Of a DNA stretch of 64,000 nucleotides, positions 1 through 14,841 are shown piece after piece (positions within the stretch are counted from its first letter, which is position 1; each line of letters opens with the position of its first letter). The notes beneath the pieces are model-generated. The model did not search any database and was not told where the DNA came from. It saw only the letters and a list, made by a program, of their open reading frames with translations. Location: NCBI RefSeq assembly GCF_035594125.1, contig NW_026973720.1, positions 500,001 through 564,000 of the forward strand. Reading direction: 5' to 3'. The stretch comes from Scylla paramamosain (taxonomy: Eukaryota > Arthropoda > Malacostraca > Decapoda > Portunidae). Made by a program: the position numbers and the translations under genes.

Positions 1-37
1 ACGAGTTTAAGTCTTTTAAATAGAAAAAAAAAATAAA

Positions 38-222
<185 letters not shown>

Positions 223-503
223 CCTTGGACTGGTAATAATTTCCTTCATGTTTCTGAACACTTTTCTTAACAATTCTGATCATGTTTTATTATAAGCGAG
301 ATGAAATACTGTATTCTTTATATGACAGTAATTTCAGCACTTGGAAATTTATCAGGAAGCAGTAAGGCGGCTGCGGCAGAGTGCACGTAATGGCCGCCAT
401 TACTCCTGCTGCCTCCTGTTTCTCGCCGCAAACTGTTATAGGCTTGTGAGATTTTTATTCCTGTCTAAGGAGGAATTTTATATCGCAGAAGAAATAACTT
501 TTC

Positions 504-506
<3 letters not shown>

Positions 507-579
<73 letters not shown>
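507..579. repeat. (CA)n microsatellite
   Basis: Pure CA repeat; a second, interrupted CA tract follows at 682-718. Confidence 0.97.
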
Positions 580-581
<2 letters not shown>

Positions 582-934
582 CAAACCAGGCAACGCAGAG
601 GTAAAGTAGAAAGACGGTGTTTGTCTGGAATTCGCAGTGTTGTCACGTCTTCTTGAATGCTATCCATGAGCAGCATCCGCGCACACACACACACACATAC
701 ACACACACACACACACACGGGGTTTATTTTCTAATTCTAATTTATCTAAATATCTAATTTAAAAAGCCAGCTGCTGTTATTTGAGTTCCGCCCTGCAGCA
801 AACAAGCCAATATCGTCCTGAGACCAGTAACTGTTGGGCGCGATTGGCGGACCGCGTCTGGTAGACAGAAAAGTGACGGCCAACTTTGAGAACGGTTTAT
901 ACTCGCGGGCAGAGCTTTGGAGCCACTGACACCA

Positions 935-937
<3 letters not shown>

Positions 938-1007
<70 letters not shown>
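938..1007. repeat. (GA)n microsatellite
   Basis: Pure GA repeat of about 70 bp in a locally GC-richer stretch (about 780-1260). Confidence 0.97.
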
Positions 1008-1009
<2 letters not shown>

Positions 1010-1428
1010 ACAGACTGGCGCAGCAGCTCCAGCGTTGGAGCACCACAGGAGAGTCGCCGCCCTGACGGTGCTACACAAGGCACAGGTCCAGCACGTGCCG
1101 CACCTGACGGACCTGAGGGCCACCTGGAGGAGGTCTGAACTATGCACGAGGACGGTGCTGAGCAACGACTCCCTCTTGGAGGTCCCAAGGTCCTACTCCA
1201 CCACCCACCAGCGCGCCTTCACATCAGGCAAATGTCCACCCAACAGGCAAAGGTTGCCGCCCACTGATGGCTACAGCAGCAGCCACCTTCATGTTTATAG
1301 TGTACAGCGTGCAGTGTATAGTCAGTAGTATGTGCAAATAAGTGGACAGTAGCGTTTGTCACACGATAGTGTAAACTTTAGGTACTAATATGTCCTCCCT
1401 AATTATATCACTGCATTTATTGAAAATG

Positions 1429-1431
<3 letters not shown>

Positions 1432-1516
<85 letters not shown>
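1432..1516. repeat. (GA)n microsatellite
   Basis: Pure GA repeat of about 85 bp. Confidence 0.97.
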
Positions 1517-1518
<2 letters not shown>

Positions 1519-3130
1519 CTATACAAAGAGATACGAGTAAATATTGAAAATTGTAAAAGCCTGTCACCTTACCAACGACTGGTCTAAACACTACAATTCT
1601 TAGTAACCCTGGAATTTCCAAAGAAAGCGAACGATGCGCGTGTACACATGAAGCAAAACTGTCAGCGTTCCTTTTCTTTACGTGGTCAAAGCTGCACTTA
1701 GGGCGATTTTTAGTGAACGTTTTTTTTAAAAGCACACGTGTTTGTGTTTGACGAGTATCTCCTCCACGTGACTTCATAAGAAGACGCAAATGTAAGTCTA
1801 TCAAGCACTGCCTTATAAGGATAAACACCTAACTGTAATAGCACCAGGTGAGTGAAAAGCCGCGATATCGAGTTCTCAGGTAGCCAGGTAGCGAGGAGCC
1901 GTGTGGTGGTCTGTTCCCTTTGGTGTTGTTGAGAAAAGGGAGAAAAAAAAAAGAACACGAAGAACGTAAGAAAAGGAGTAAGATAACGAATCAAGACAGG
2001 AAATTAGAGGAGCAACAGGAGGAAATAAAGATGTGAAAGAGGAAATTTACGTATTCTGCTCCATCCACCACCTCCCATTTTCTTGCTATTCCTCTTTTGG
2101 TAGGACGTGAGGAAAACGATGGTGGAGGTAGTACAGAACAAAAAGACACACTCCTAGCCCTCGTGACACACGAGGAGGATGGAGCAACGGATCAAGGCTA
2201 TAAATGTATTACATGCTGCACTGTGTCCTGTTTCCTAGACTACTCCTCAGGGCACATGTATGCCTGTGAATTGTTTTAAGTCTTAGAGGAAGTGGCAGTA
2301 TACGTAGATGTGATACAGTTGACTGCAATCCCAAGCACTGCATCATTTTATCCCTGATATTTAACAGGCTCTACTGAAAGTTATTCGTGTTTTTGATGAG
2401 TGTTTTCATAGTTGTAGTGATAATTTAGTGTTCCGGTGTGGTTTTGAATTATCAATTACCACTGGACACTGTTCATTAGTTTCTTACCTTTATATAATAG
2501 GTAAAGTCACTCTTGATGAGTTTCTGTGGTTTTCAGGTGAATGTCAAAGGTGAACGTATAAAAATAGGTATATTTAGATATATGTACAGAGTTCTGGAGA
2601 AGGGTGTGGCGCGTACGGGACAACGGATGTCCTCTGCGTGGTACAGCGTTACACACTGGCAAGAGACTGCCGGAGCCGGCACAAGGGACGCTTAGCGCCT
2701 TCAAAAAGTGCTGACATTAGAAATAGGGGCGGGTTGACCGCACTCACAGTACATGCATATATTCATAATTATTACTCTCTAATTACATAAATAAGGCAAG
2801 GGAAAAGCTACTTATAGCTAAGAGTAATACATGCCAAAATACATTAGGGAGAGATTAACTATGGAGAATACTTAGATACTATAATGTAGGTGCTACCGAT
2901 TACTTATCGATGGCAATAAAAGGAGTATGGAAAGTTCCATGGTGTGTGTGTGTGACGTAGGGTGGCGTGATCATATCCGCCCCACCCTTATGCGCCAACA
3001 CCCACTATTTACACTTATGCATATATGTATACATACACTTATATTGTTAATCAGGCAAGACATTATAAATACAATACATATTATTATTAATTATGTGACA
3101 CCGTTACATTAGCAAGAATTTTTCTTTAAT

Positions 3131-3131
<1 letters not shown>

Positions 3132-3188
<57 letters not shown>

Positions 3189-3201
3189 TAATAATAATGA
3201 T
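3132..3201. repeat. (TAA)n trinucleotide repeat
   Basis: TAA/AAT repeat, perfect to about 3186 and then interrupted by two TGA units. Confidence 0.95.
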
Positions 3202-3679
3202 AAAACTTTAATTCATTTCACAGCTGGGAAACAATTTAGGTCGTTCACTGCTACCAATCTTTGCTAATATCTCTTTAATGATGGCGGCCATTCATTTGTA
3301 AGGCACGTCAACTCATTCATGTTAGAAGATCGTTGCATTTTCCTTTAATATATGAAAGTACTTGTTTTTTATGGATGAAAATGTTTTGACTTTATTCATA
3401 ATTCACAATGCGTCACGTACACAGACTTAACTGACTGAGACCGCACACTATCACGCACACCATTAAGAGGAACACCGCCATCTGAAACAGGAAGAAGAAA
3501 CGACCTCATCAAAAGTAAACAGAAAGAGGAAAACAGAAGACCCAGACAGTAAGCAGAACACGTCAAGGAGTGCCGATATGAAGGCTGCACTCCCACCCAA
3601 CAACTCAACTCACCTTCTTAAACGACTGACTGCCTGGCTCAACGTTCCTGCTTGTCAAATGTGCATTCATTTTACACCA

Positions 3680-3884
<205 letters not shown>

Positions 3885-4191
3885 CACAAGGAAAACATAC
3901 GAATAACTACCGTAACATCAGCCAAGCCAGTCGATCCTACCACACTTACTTATCATTGTTACCACTATTAATGATTTATTATAGCGGTAGACTTCAAAAT
4001 AGGATAGTCTTGAATTTGACAAATAGACGTGCAAGCTGACTGTTGCAATTTACGGCAACCTCCATGCATCACCACTTCTACGAGCAAACTAACAGACTGA
4101 ATACCAAATGACACCAAATAACTTGCATATCAGTAATTATACATCATCACTAGCAACACAAGATACTTCATGGGCGACCCCACCCCCCCAC

Positions 4192-4193
<2 letters not shown>

Positions 4194-4284
<91 letters not shown>
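4194..4284. repeat. (CT)n microsatellite
   Basis: Pure CT repeat of about 90 bp preceded by a C-rich run. Confidence 0.97.
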
Positions 4285-4286
<2 letters not shown>

Positions 4287-4785
4287 AACAAAGACTAGAC
4301 CTGTACAAAGACCAAAACACCGCTGCAACATCCCCGTGCTGCCTATAATAGGCAAACCGACACCGTGCACCAAACGTTAACAAAAAACAGCAGCAGCAGC
4401 AGCACCATCAAGCAGACATGACACACAACATGAAAGAAAACGGGGAAAGCACTGACAAAGAGAATGACAGACGCATCCCTCTTCAAGGTCTCGTCAGCTG
4501 TGTCAAAAGAGAGAAAAATAGCGGAGGAGGTAAAAGACAAAAGCCATACCTGACATGCTGAAGGACTTTGAGGAGGATAGGGGAGAGGGGACGCCGCAAG
4601 TGAAGGCACAAGGCGCACTGGGGCCGCTGGTGGGCGCTGGCTGGCGGGCTTCCAAACTATATATCTTGATCGGCTTGTCTGGGAGGGAGAGGAAAAAAAG
4701 GACGAGAATTCTTTTAGTTATCCTTCGTCTTTCCCTGACTAGTGACACCTGAGGCCACGATAATGTGCCCCGCGGGTGTCGCTAA

Positions 4786-4850
4786 TGGTGTGGTGGTGGT
4801 GGTGTGTGAATGTAAGTGTGGTGGTGGTGGTGGTGGTGGTGGTGGTGGTG
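4786..4850. repeat. (GGT)n repeat
   Basis: Two blocks of GGT/TGG separated by about 20 bp; moderately imperfect. Confidence 0.9.
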
Positions 4851-5739
4851 TTATCAAAGGTGTGGTAGTGTTGGTGGTGTGGTGCAAATGGTTACTGGTG
4901 TCGCAGTGTTGTTATATATGAAATGTTATAACACACTTAAATAGCAGAGGTAGTGCCTTACTGCTTTTATTTAAAGGGATGGAATAAAAAATTACAAGCA
5001 TGACTGCAAACTAACAAAAAGTACAAAAGAGTTAAGTGCACAGACATTACACAGTCTCAAGAGATGGCTGGATAAATTGATGGATGATGATGACAGATGG
5101 CCTGGCCTGGTGGCGGAGAGCTGTCAGAAATATTGATTTCACATGTACAGTGAAAAACATATCTAGAGAAAAAGATGTTATGTGGTAAGCAGTAGTTGTG
5201 TTCTTCTTCATTAATATTGTGTGAGTTTTAAATGTCACAATGAAGCCACGTGTTGGGAAGTCCAGTTAGCAAGAATCGGCTTTAAGTTGAGACCCTAGAT
5301 CTCTATTTCAACACTTCATCCACCATCCGAACTCCATTCCAAAACTGAAATCACAATGCGCTTTAAGTCCTGCACAAATGTAAGGTGGAAGTGTTGAGCC
5401 AAGGCACTGCAGGATGAAGGAGAGATAGAGCAATGAGTTATGAGCCAAGACGTGAGATAAGTCGCTGTCTTCAATTTAAAACCTATCGGCGGATGAATAT
5501 TATGTCTTTTCAACAACAAAATTCCTTTACTCTATATATTTAGGAAATTTTACACAGCAATTTCCTTCTTCTACAGCTTTATTTCCTGTAGATACGAAAA
5601 TAGATCGCCATGTGGGAATTATACACATGCTGCATCCAACTTTATTTCACGGTTTCATTTTCCAATACGCCAATAGGGGGAGATAGACGTGTGGTGGCAA
5701 ATTATGTATGGGTGTTGCAGTGTGATAAGGCCACCATTA

Positions 5740-5741
<2 letters not shown>

Positions 5742-5794
<53 letters not shown>
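5742..5794. repeat. (CA)n microsatellite
   Basis: Pure CA repeat. Confidence 0.96.
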
Positions 5795-5795
<1 letters not shown>

Positions 5796-6225
5796 CCCAT
5801 CGCCTCTCACGCGTGTTTTACAGAAAAGACTCACAATTCAAAGCCATTTTATTCACCTGTGTAGTTACTTTCAACGATATTCACACTAAGACATACAGAC
5901 AAGCTCTTCAACAGTGCTTCCATCAGTCAGTGCGCCTTCCTTCCCTCATGACCGCCTGTGTGAATTGCAGGGATCAATGAGTGCTTTTTTTTATTGAGTT
6001 TTTTGTCCGTATCCTTTTGTGCGATTCAGACACCCGTATTAGCATTACGTTGTGAGCTGGACTGGAAGGCTAATTCACTCAGACTGTATGGGCAAGTGAT
6101 GCTTTTAGCGGTTCACGGGATTTGGTTTCACTGCAATGATTAAATCGGTGGTTTGTTTCGGGTTCATTAGGTTCATTCCTTTTTCAATTGTTTGTACTTG
6201 AAGTCTTATCCGGTAGATAGAATTT

Positions 6226-6454
<229 letters not shown>

Positions 6455-6680
6455 GCAAAGTCGATGATCTGCTTGTCCCCAGTGGTCTCATTTTTATATC
6501 TATGCCATGAATTGTGATAATCTAGCACGACCTTTCGTTGTCAGTTATGAAAAGCGTTACATAATATTATCAGAGGCTGAGAGACTGCTACTTTAATTGT
6601 CGTTATTGTGTTATTACAGTTACGTTGTTATATCAGATAATGAGTGGTGAAAAAAAGCACAGGATGGTACAAGATATATA

Positions 6681-6721
6681 TATTTCTGTAACGTCTTCAT
6701 TGTCGAACCGTTACAGAAATA
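6681..6721. other. Perfect 13-bp inverted repeat (hairpin)
   Basis: The arms TATTTCTGTAACG (6681-6693) and CGTTACAGAAATA (6709-6721) are perfect reverse complements around a 15-nt loop. There is no T-run placing it as an obvious terminator and no neighbouring gene. Its function is unknown. Confidence 0.6.
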
Positions 6722-6855
6722 AAGATCTGCTGCTTAATCCTGCATTTTCTCACCACAAAAATCTACTCACCACACTTAATAAATCAAGATAAAAACCCTT
6801 AACATAACTGTGATATTTTGAGTCTACATGAAGCTTCCTTATAAGACCCAAACCA

Positions 6856-6856
<1 letters not shown>

Positions 6857-6914
<58 letters not shown>
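6857..6914. repeat. (CA)n microsatellite
   Basis: Pure AC repeat of about 58 bp. Confidence 0.96.
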
Positions 6915-6915
<1 letters not shown>

Positions 6916-7259
6916 ACATAACAAAAAAAAAACTTTCCCCTTTCCCATTTCCCAAGCAAACGCAGAATCTCTACTTGGAATTGTCGAGAAAATATTCCCC
7001 CCGAAGATACGAGGCGGCAGAACAGGTCCGCATGAAAAAGAAAGAACATGAATTTCCTTGAGGCATAGTTTGCTCGCCACATCGGGATTAGATAGTTCCC
7101 AAGTGCCGGCCCCCGATATCAGGAAGAATGGGAGCAGGAGGAGGAGGAAGAGGAGGAGGAGGAGGAGAAAAAAAAAAGGAAAAAATGAAATAACGGAAGA
7201 AAAAGAAAGGAAATTAAGAAACAAGAAAAGAAGGTGGACACAGTTATAATTTACACACA

Positions 7260-7263
<4 letters not shown>

Positions 7264-7325
<62 letters not shown>
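7264..7325. repeat. (GA)n microsatellite
   Basis: Pure GA repeat, preceded by a purine-rich strand (about 7120-7230). Confidence 0.96.
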
Positions 7326-7328
<3 letters not shown>

Positions 7329-7961
7329 TCTAAAAATAGTCAATATAACAACAGAAAGTAAATCCTCTTTTCTAGACTTTGATACAGAATAGCTGCAATT
7401 GATTCACCAGAAAAGAGACATCAGAAGACCTGAAAAGAACCGACCAACATATTCACTATCTCTGCTACACAAGTATTTCACAAACTATTCTCTAATAGGA
7501 TTACTGCAACGCTTGATCTCACTCCTTCCTGCGACTCCCGTTAAGGGTCGCCACACCAGACCACCAGTCACCATTTCACTGTCTTCTTCGTTTTCTGTTG
7601 TAAAAATTGAACACAGCACACAGGATTGAGGAGGGGTTGTGCGGCTCACGAAATCCATGCGAAATATTTCGAATAAATAAATCCACAATGCATGGATTTA
7701 GCTGAACAAGAAAAATATCCTCACCATATATACACCTTCGGAGTGACTGAAACACTGGGGAGAATTGAGGTTAGGGGACATGTGAATGTACTGGAAGACT
7801 CATACGAGGTACAAAGTAGTATGTCGAATAAATGAATCCACAATGCATGACTTCCACTGATCAAAAAATGCCCCCGATTCTGTAAAAATCTTAGCAGTTA
7901 TTGAAGCAATGAGAAGAAGAGGAATAGAGGAGACATGTCAAAGTATTGCAAGTCTGATACA

Positions 7962-7963
<2 letters not shown>

Positions 7964-8006
<43 letters not shown>
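7964..8006. repeat. (CA)n microsatellite
   Basis: Pure CA repeat. The following 330 bp (8007-8343) hold nothing I recognise. Confidence 0.95.
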
Positions 8007-8007
<1 letters not shown>

Positions 8008-8340
8008 CACCAAGACCTGCTTCCCCGCGACGCACCGCCGCCGCGACGAGCCCTACGTGCATGTAACAAGCTGGTCCCCATTAGAGCCGGCACTGACCGT
8101 TACAAGCATATCGCCGTCCCACTCTAGTCAGGCTGTTTAATAACCACTCATGTTACTTCTATTCTTGTTTGTCATTCTAATTAACTATCTTTTTACATTG
8201 TTTTAATTTCTCTGTTCTTAATTTTACCCTTTTACCTTTCACTTTTATAGTCTGCCTCATAATTTGCCTCTGGTTTGGTGGTATTCTCATTGGTTTCAAG
8301 GTTTTCTTTCTACCAACAAAGTATATTTTCAGCCTTTGGC

Positions 8341-8539
<199 letters not shown>

Positions 8540-8630
8540 TATGTAGGAAGGATACTGGCCAAGGGCAACAAAAATCTAATAAAAAAAATGCCCACTGAAA
8601 TGCCAGTCCCTAAAAGGGTCAAAGCAGTGG

Positions 8631-11591
8631 TCAAAAATTGGTGGATAAGTGTCTTGAAACCTCCCTCTTGAAGGAATTCAAGTCATAGGAAGGTGGAAAT
8701 ACAGAAGCAGGCAAGGAGTTCCAGAGTTTACCAGAGAAAGGGATGAATGATTGAGAATACTGGTTAACTCTTGCGTTAGAGAGGTGGACAGAATAGGAGT
8801 GAGAGAAAGAAGAAAGTCTTGTGCAGCGAGGCCGCGGAAGGAGGGGAGGCATGCAGTTAGCAAGATCAGAAGAGCAGTTAGCATGAAAATAGCGGTAGAA
8901 GACAGCTAGAGATGCAACATTGCGGCGGTGAGAGAGAGGCTGAAGACAGTCAGTTAGAGGAGAGGAGTTGATGAGACGAAAAGCTTTTGATTCCACCCTG
9001 TCTAGAACAGCAGTATGAGTGGAACCCCCCCAGACATGTGAAGCATACTCCATACATGGACGGATAAGGCCCTTGTACAGAGTTAGCAGCTGGGGGGGTG
9101 AGAAAAACTGGCGGAGACGTCTCAGAACACCTAACTTCATGGAAGCTGTTTTAGCTAGAGATGAGATGTGAAGTTTCCAGTTCAGATTATAAGTAAAGGA
9201 CAGACCGAGGATGTTCAGTGTAGAAGAGGGGGATAGTTGAGTGTCATTGAAGAAGAGGGGATAGTTGTCTGGAAGATTGTGTCGAGTTGATAGATGGAGG
9301 AATTGAGTTTTTGAGGCATTGAACAATACCAAGTTTGCTCTGCCCCAATCAGAAATTTTAGAAAGATCAGAAGTCAGGCGTTCTGTGGCTTCCCTGCGTG
9401 ATATGTTTACCTCCTGAAGGGTTGGACGTCTATGAAAAGACGTGGAAAAGTGCAGGGTGGTATCATCAGCATAGGAGTGGATAGGACAAGAAGTTTGGTT
9501 TAGAAGATCATTAATGAATAATAAGAAGAGAGTGGGTGACAGGACAGAACCCTGAGGAACACCACTGTTAATAGATTTAGGAGAAGAACAGTGACCGTCT
9601 ACCAAAGCAGCAATAGAACGGTCAGAAAGGAAACTTGAGATGAAGTTACAGAGAGAAGGATAGAAACCGTAGGAGGGTAGTTTGGAAATCAAAGCTTTGT
9701 GCCAGACTCTATCAAAGGCTTTTGATATGTCCAAGGCAACAGCAAAAGTTTCACCAAAGTCTCTAAAAGAGGATGACCAAGACTCAGTAAGGAAAGCCAG
9801 AAGATCACCAGTAGAGCGGCCTTGACGGAACCCATACTGGCGATCAGATAGAAGGTTGTGAAGTGATAGATGTTTAAGAATCTTCCTGTTGAGGATAGAT
9901 TCAAAAACTTTAGATAAGCAGGAAATTAAAGCAATAGGACGGTAGTTTGAGGGATTAGAGCGGTCACCCTTTTTAGGAACAGGTTGAATGTAGGCAAACT
10001 TCCAGCAAGAAGGAAAGGTAGATGTTGACAGACAGAGCTGAAAGAGTTTGACTAGGCAAGGTGCAAGCACGGAGGCACAGTTTCGGAGAACAATAGGAGG
10101 GACCCCATCAGGTCCATAAGCCTTCTGAGGGTTTAGGCCAGCGAGGGCATGGAAAACATCATTACGAAGAATTTTAATACGAGGCATGAAGTAGTCAGAG
10201 GGTGGAGGAGAGGGAGGAACAAGCCCAGAATCGTCCAAGGTAGAGTTTTTAGCAAAGGTTTGAGCAAAGAGTTCAGCTTTAGAAATAGATGTGATAGCAG
10301 TGGTGCCATCTGGTTGAAATAGAGGAGGGAAAGAAGAAGAAGCAAAGTTATTGGAGATATTTTTGGCTAGATGCCAGAAATCACGAGGGGAGTTAGATCT
10401 TGAAAGGTTTTGACATTTTCTGTTAATGAAGGAGTTTTTGGCTAGTTGGAGAACAGACTTGGCATGGTTCCGGGCAGAAATATAAAGTGCATGAGATTCT
10501 GGTGAAGGAAGGCTTAAGTACCTTTTATGGGCCACCTCTCTATCATGTATAGCACGAGAACAAGCTGTGTTAAACCAAGGTTTAGAAGGTTTAGGACGAG
10601 AAAAAGAGTGAGGAATGTACGCCTCCATGCCAGACACTATCACCTCTGTTATGCGCTCAGCACACAAAGACGGGTCTCTGACACGGAAGCAGTAGTCATT
10701 CCAAGGAAAATCAGCAAAATACCGCCTCAGGTCCCCCCAACTAGCAGAGGCAAAACGCCAGAGGCACCTTCGCTTAGGGGGATCCTGAGGAGGGATTGGA
10801 GTGATAGGACAAGATAAAGATATGAGATTGTGATCGGAGGAGCCCAACGGAGAAGAAAGGGTGACAGCATAAGCAGAAGGATTAGAGGTCAGGAAAAGGT
10901 CAAGAATGTTGGGCGTATCTCCAAGACGGTCAGGAATACGAGTAGGGTGTTGCACCAATTGCTCTAGGTCATGGAGGATAGCAAAGTTGTAGGCTAGTTC
11001 ACCAGGATGGTCAGTGAAGGGAGAGGAAAGCCAAAGCTGGTGGTGAACATTGAAGTCTCCAACAATGGAGATCTCTGCAAAAGGGAAGAGGGTCAGAATG
11101 TGCTCCACTTTGGAAGTTAAGTAGTCAAAGAATTTCTTATAGTCAGAGGAGTTAGGAGAGAGGTATACAGCACAGATAAATTTAGTATGAGAATGACTCT
11201 GTAGTCGTAGCCAGATGGTGGAAAACTCGGAAGATTCAAGAGCGTGGGCACGAGAGCAGGTTAAGTCATTGCGCACATAAACGCAGCATCCAGCTTTGGA
11301 TCGAAAATGAGGATAGAGAAAGTAGGAGGGAACAGAAAAGGGGCTACTGTCAGTTGCCTCAGACACCTGAGTTTCAGTGAGGAAAAGAAGATGAGGTTTA
11401 GAAGAGGAGAGGTGGTGTTCTACAGATTGAAAATTAGATCTTAGACCGCGATTGTTGCAGAAGTTAATGAAGAAAAAGTTGAGGGGGGTGTCAAGACACT
11501 TAGGGTCGTCGACGGAAAGGCAGTCCGACCTGGGGACATTTATGGTCCCCTCCCCAGATGGGGACTCCGAGGCTGGTGTAGGAGTCGCCAT
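8631..11591 (-). CDS. LINE endonuclease-reverse transcriptase (element A)
   Basis: This single protein should nick target DNA and copy the element RNA at the nick. The frame is open from 11759, but I prefer the ATG at 11591, just before the first conserved segment. Residues below are counted from 11759. The endonuclease/phosphatase fold spans about 93-320: an RGLRSN segment near 104, TET at 128-130 (catalytic Glu), GDFN at 234-237, and SSDH at 307-310 (catalytic Asp-His). The reverse transcriptase follows: GPDGVP at 549-554, the YRPIAL block near 606, ALDISKAFD at 675-683, [10 protein letters not shown] at 733-742 and the catalytic YADD at 763-766. The C-terminal 250 residues carry the [11 protein letters not shown] and LWNSLP motifs common in Jockey/CR1-type elements. 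No stop or frameshift interrupts it, so it may be functional. Element C at 14802 encodes an almost identical protein. Confidence 0.93.
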   Translation of the reverse strand: MATPTPASESPSGEGTINVPRSDCLSVDDPKCLDTPLNFFFINFCNNRGLRSNFQSVEHHLSSSKPHLLFLTETQVSEATDSSPFSVPSYFLYPHFRSKAGCCVYVRNDLTCSRAHALESSEFSTIWLRLQSHSHTKFICAVYLSPNSSDYKKFFDYLTSKVEHILTLFPFAEISIVGDFNVHHQLWLSSPFTDHPGELAYNFAILHDLEQLVQHPTRIPDRLGDTPNILDLFLTSNPSAYAVTLSSPLGSSDHNLISLSCPITPIPPQDPPKRRCLWRFASASWGDLRRYFADFPWNDYCFRVRDPSLCAERITEVIVSGMEAYIPHSFSRPKPSKPWFNTACSRAIHDREVAHKRYLSLPSPESHALYISARNHAKSVLQLAKNSFINRKCQNLSRSNSPRDFWHLAKNISNNFASSSFPPLFQPDGTTAITSISKAELFAQTFAKNSTLDDSGLVPPSPPPSDYFMPRIKILRNDVFHALAGLNPQKAYGPDGVPPIVLRNCASVLAPCLVKLFQLCLSTSTFPSCWKFAYIQPVPKKGDRSNPSNYRPIALISCLSKVFESILNRKILKHLSLHNLLSDRQYGFRQGRSTGDLLAFLTESWSSSFRDFGETFAVALDISKAFDRVWHKALISKLPSYGFYPSLCNFISSFLSDRSIAALVDGHCSSPKSINSGVPQGSVLSPTLFLLFINDLLNQTSCPIHSYADDTTLHFSTSFHRRPTLQEVNISRREATERLTSDLSKISDWGRANLVLFNASKTQFLHLSTRHNLPDNYPLFFNDTQLSPSSTLNILGLSFTYNLNWKLHISSLAKTASMKLGVLRRLRQFFSPPQLLTLYKGLIRPCMEYASHVWGGSTHTAVLDRVESKAFRLINSSPLTDCLQPLSHRRNVASLAVFYRYFHANCSSDLANCMPPLLPRPRCTRLSSFSHSYSVHLSNARVNQYSQSFIPFSGKLWNSLPASVFPPSYDLNSFKREVSRHLSTNF

Positions 11592-12922
<1,331 letters not shown>

Positions 12923-12954
12923 CTGTCAATAGCATCTACCAATCAACTGTTGAT

Positions 12955-12984
12955 TATTAATAATGATAATAATAATAATAATAA

Positions 12985-13023
<39 letters not shown>

Positions 13024-13028
13024 TATAA

Positions 13029-13081
<53 letters not shown>
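12955..13081. repeat. Back-to-back (AAT)n and (ATT)n
   Basis: An AAT array (about 12955-13022) is followed after a few bases by an ATT array (about 13028-13080). Together they form a long inverted repeat able to fold on itself. Confidence 0.93.
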
Positions 13082-13547
<466 letters not shown>

Positions 13548-13962
13548 ATTGGGGACTATCCTCTCAAAGTCTGGGTCCTTATCTCGACTATTTTTAACTC
13601 TGTATTGAAAGTTGTTTGTATTTTCGAAGTTGCTCTCATTGTTCTTGTGGTAATTCATCTGATTGGGCAGTCTTGAGGTTCTTCAGAAAGCTTTTATGAT
13701 TAAAGTTGTAGCTTAATAAGGATTGTGCACTATCACTGGGAACAGTCACCATACGATCATCACAGAAGCATCTGGCAATGGTCTAAATAGTAGAAAAATG
13801 TGTCTATTTCTTTCTGCATCATGACATCAGCTTAATTTACACCGAAAATCATTATAAATAATTATTCTCAAAGGTTCACAATAAGATTAGTGACAATGGA
13901 GTTAAAATATGCAATCTAGTTATTCATCTATTAGTTTTCTTTACTTACCCTAATTAAGAATA

Positions 13963-14117
13963 GGTAATTTTTGGAGGAAGTGGGATTCTTTTATATCACA
14001 ATAAGAAGAAATCGGTTCTAAAATAATGGAATGTGACTGGTAATTTTTGGAGGAAGTGGGATTCTTTTATATCACAATAAGAAGAAATCGGTTCTAAAAT
14101 AATATCAATGTGACTGG
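13963..14117. repeat. 76-bp direct tandem duplication
   Basis: Two almost identical head-to-tail copies start at 13963 and 14039 (GGTAATTTTTGGAGG...). They differ only by a small change near the 3' end (AATGGAATG versus AATATCAATG). This is a recent local duplication in otherwise unique DNA. Confidence 0.95.
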
Positions 14118-14796
14118 AACGGACTCATTAATCCGACAGTTTGTAATGGTATGAATTGTTACATTATAGTTTACTCTCTCTTTCCTTCTTTCCTCGCGTA
14201 CAGCGTGGGACCCAGGCTGAGGTCACCTGGGTTTCCATAAAAATTTTCATTTCTTTTTCCTTCTTCCGTAGCTGCGCTGTAAAAACCACCCTTATTTCAG
14301 CATCGTTTTCACGGTTTAGTATGGGAAGCGAGTTGTAGCCGTATATAAATGTATATTACTCTAACTTTTGGTGACAGAATACATGTATACTGTATCATGA
14401 TGGAGGGGGATGGAGGGGGGAGGATGTATCAAGGGGAAGAGAAGAAAACCAAAGCGAAGGGATGACTTGAAGGAAAACATGGGAGTGATGGGTATAAATT
14501 CAAATCAGTTTATTTTCCACAATGTGATCGTTATGACACTTGTTGGTAGACATAGAACTGAGGTTACAAATATAACATTAAAAACTAATAATAAAACGTT
14601 AATAAAAATTCAAGCAATACTAATAATGAAACTTTACTGAAATCAAATGAAAACCCAGGCATAAAAGGGAACAGAAGAGATAGACACACGTGCTCCGCTC
14701 TGGTGGCTCCTAAAAGAAATGGCCCAAAGAAGATACGAATGATTTCTACGTTGTCTTCTGCAATGTGAGGAAGGAAGAGTTATGTGAGGCAAGTAG

Positions 14797-14801
<5 letters not shown>
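14118..14801. other. Spacer without a recognised gene
   Basis: AT-rich sequence with short unsupported frames (14156-14338, 14410-14640). I see no domain, RNA gene or repeat of note. Confidence 0.5.

Positions 14802-14841
<40 letters not shown>

Noticed and set aside
9689..9904. Minus-strand alternate frames inside elements A and C
   Set aside because: Out-of-frame shadows of the reverse transcriptase ORF.
10527..10817. Plus-strand frame inside element A (and its twin at 16825-17115)
   Set aside because: Antisense shadow of the LINE ORF; conserved only because the LINE copies are conserved.
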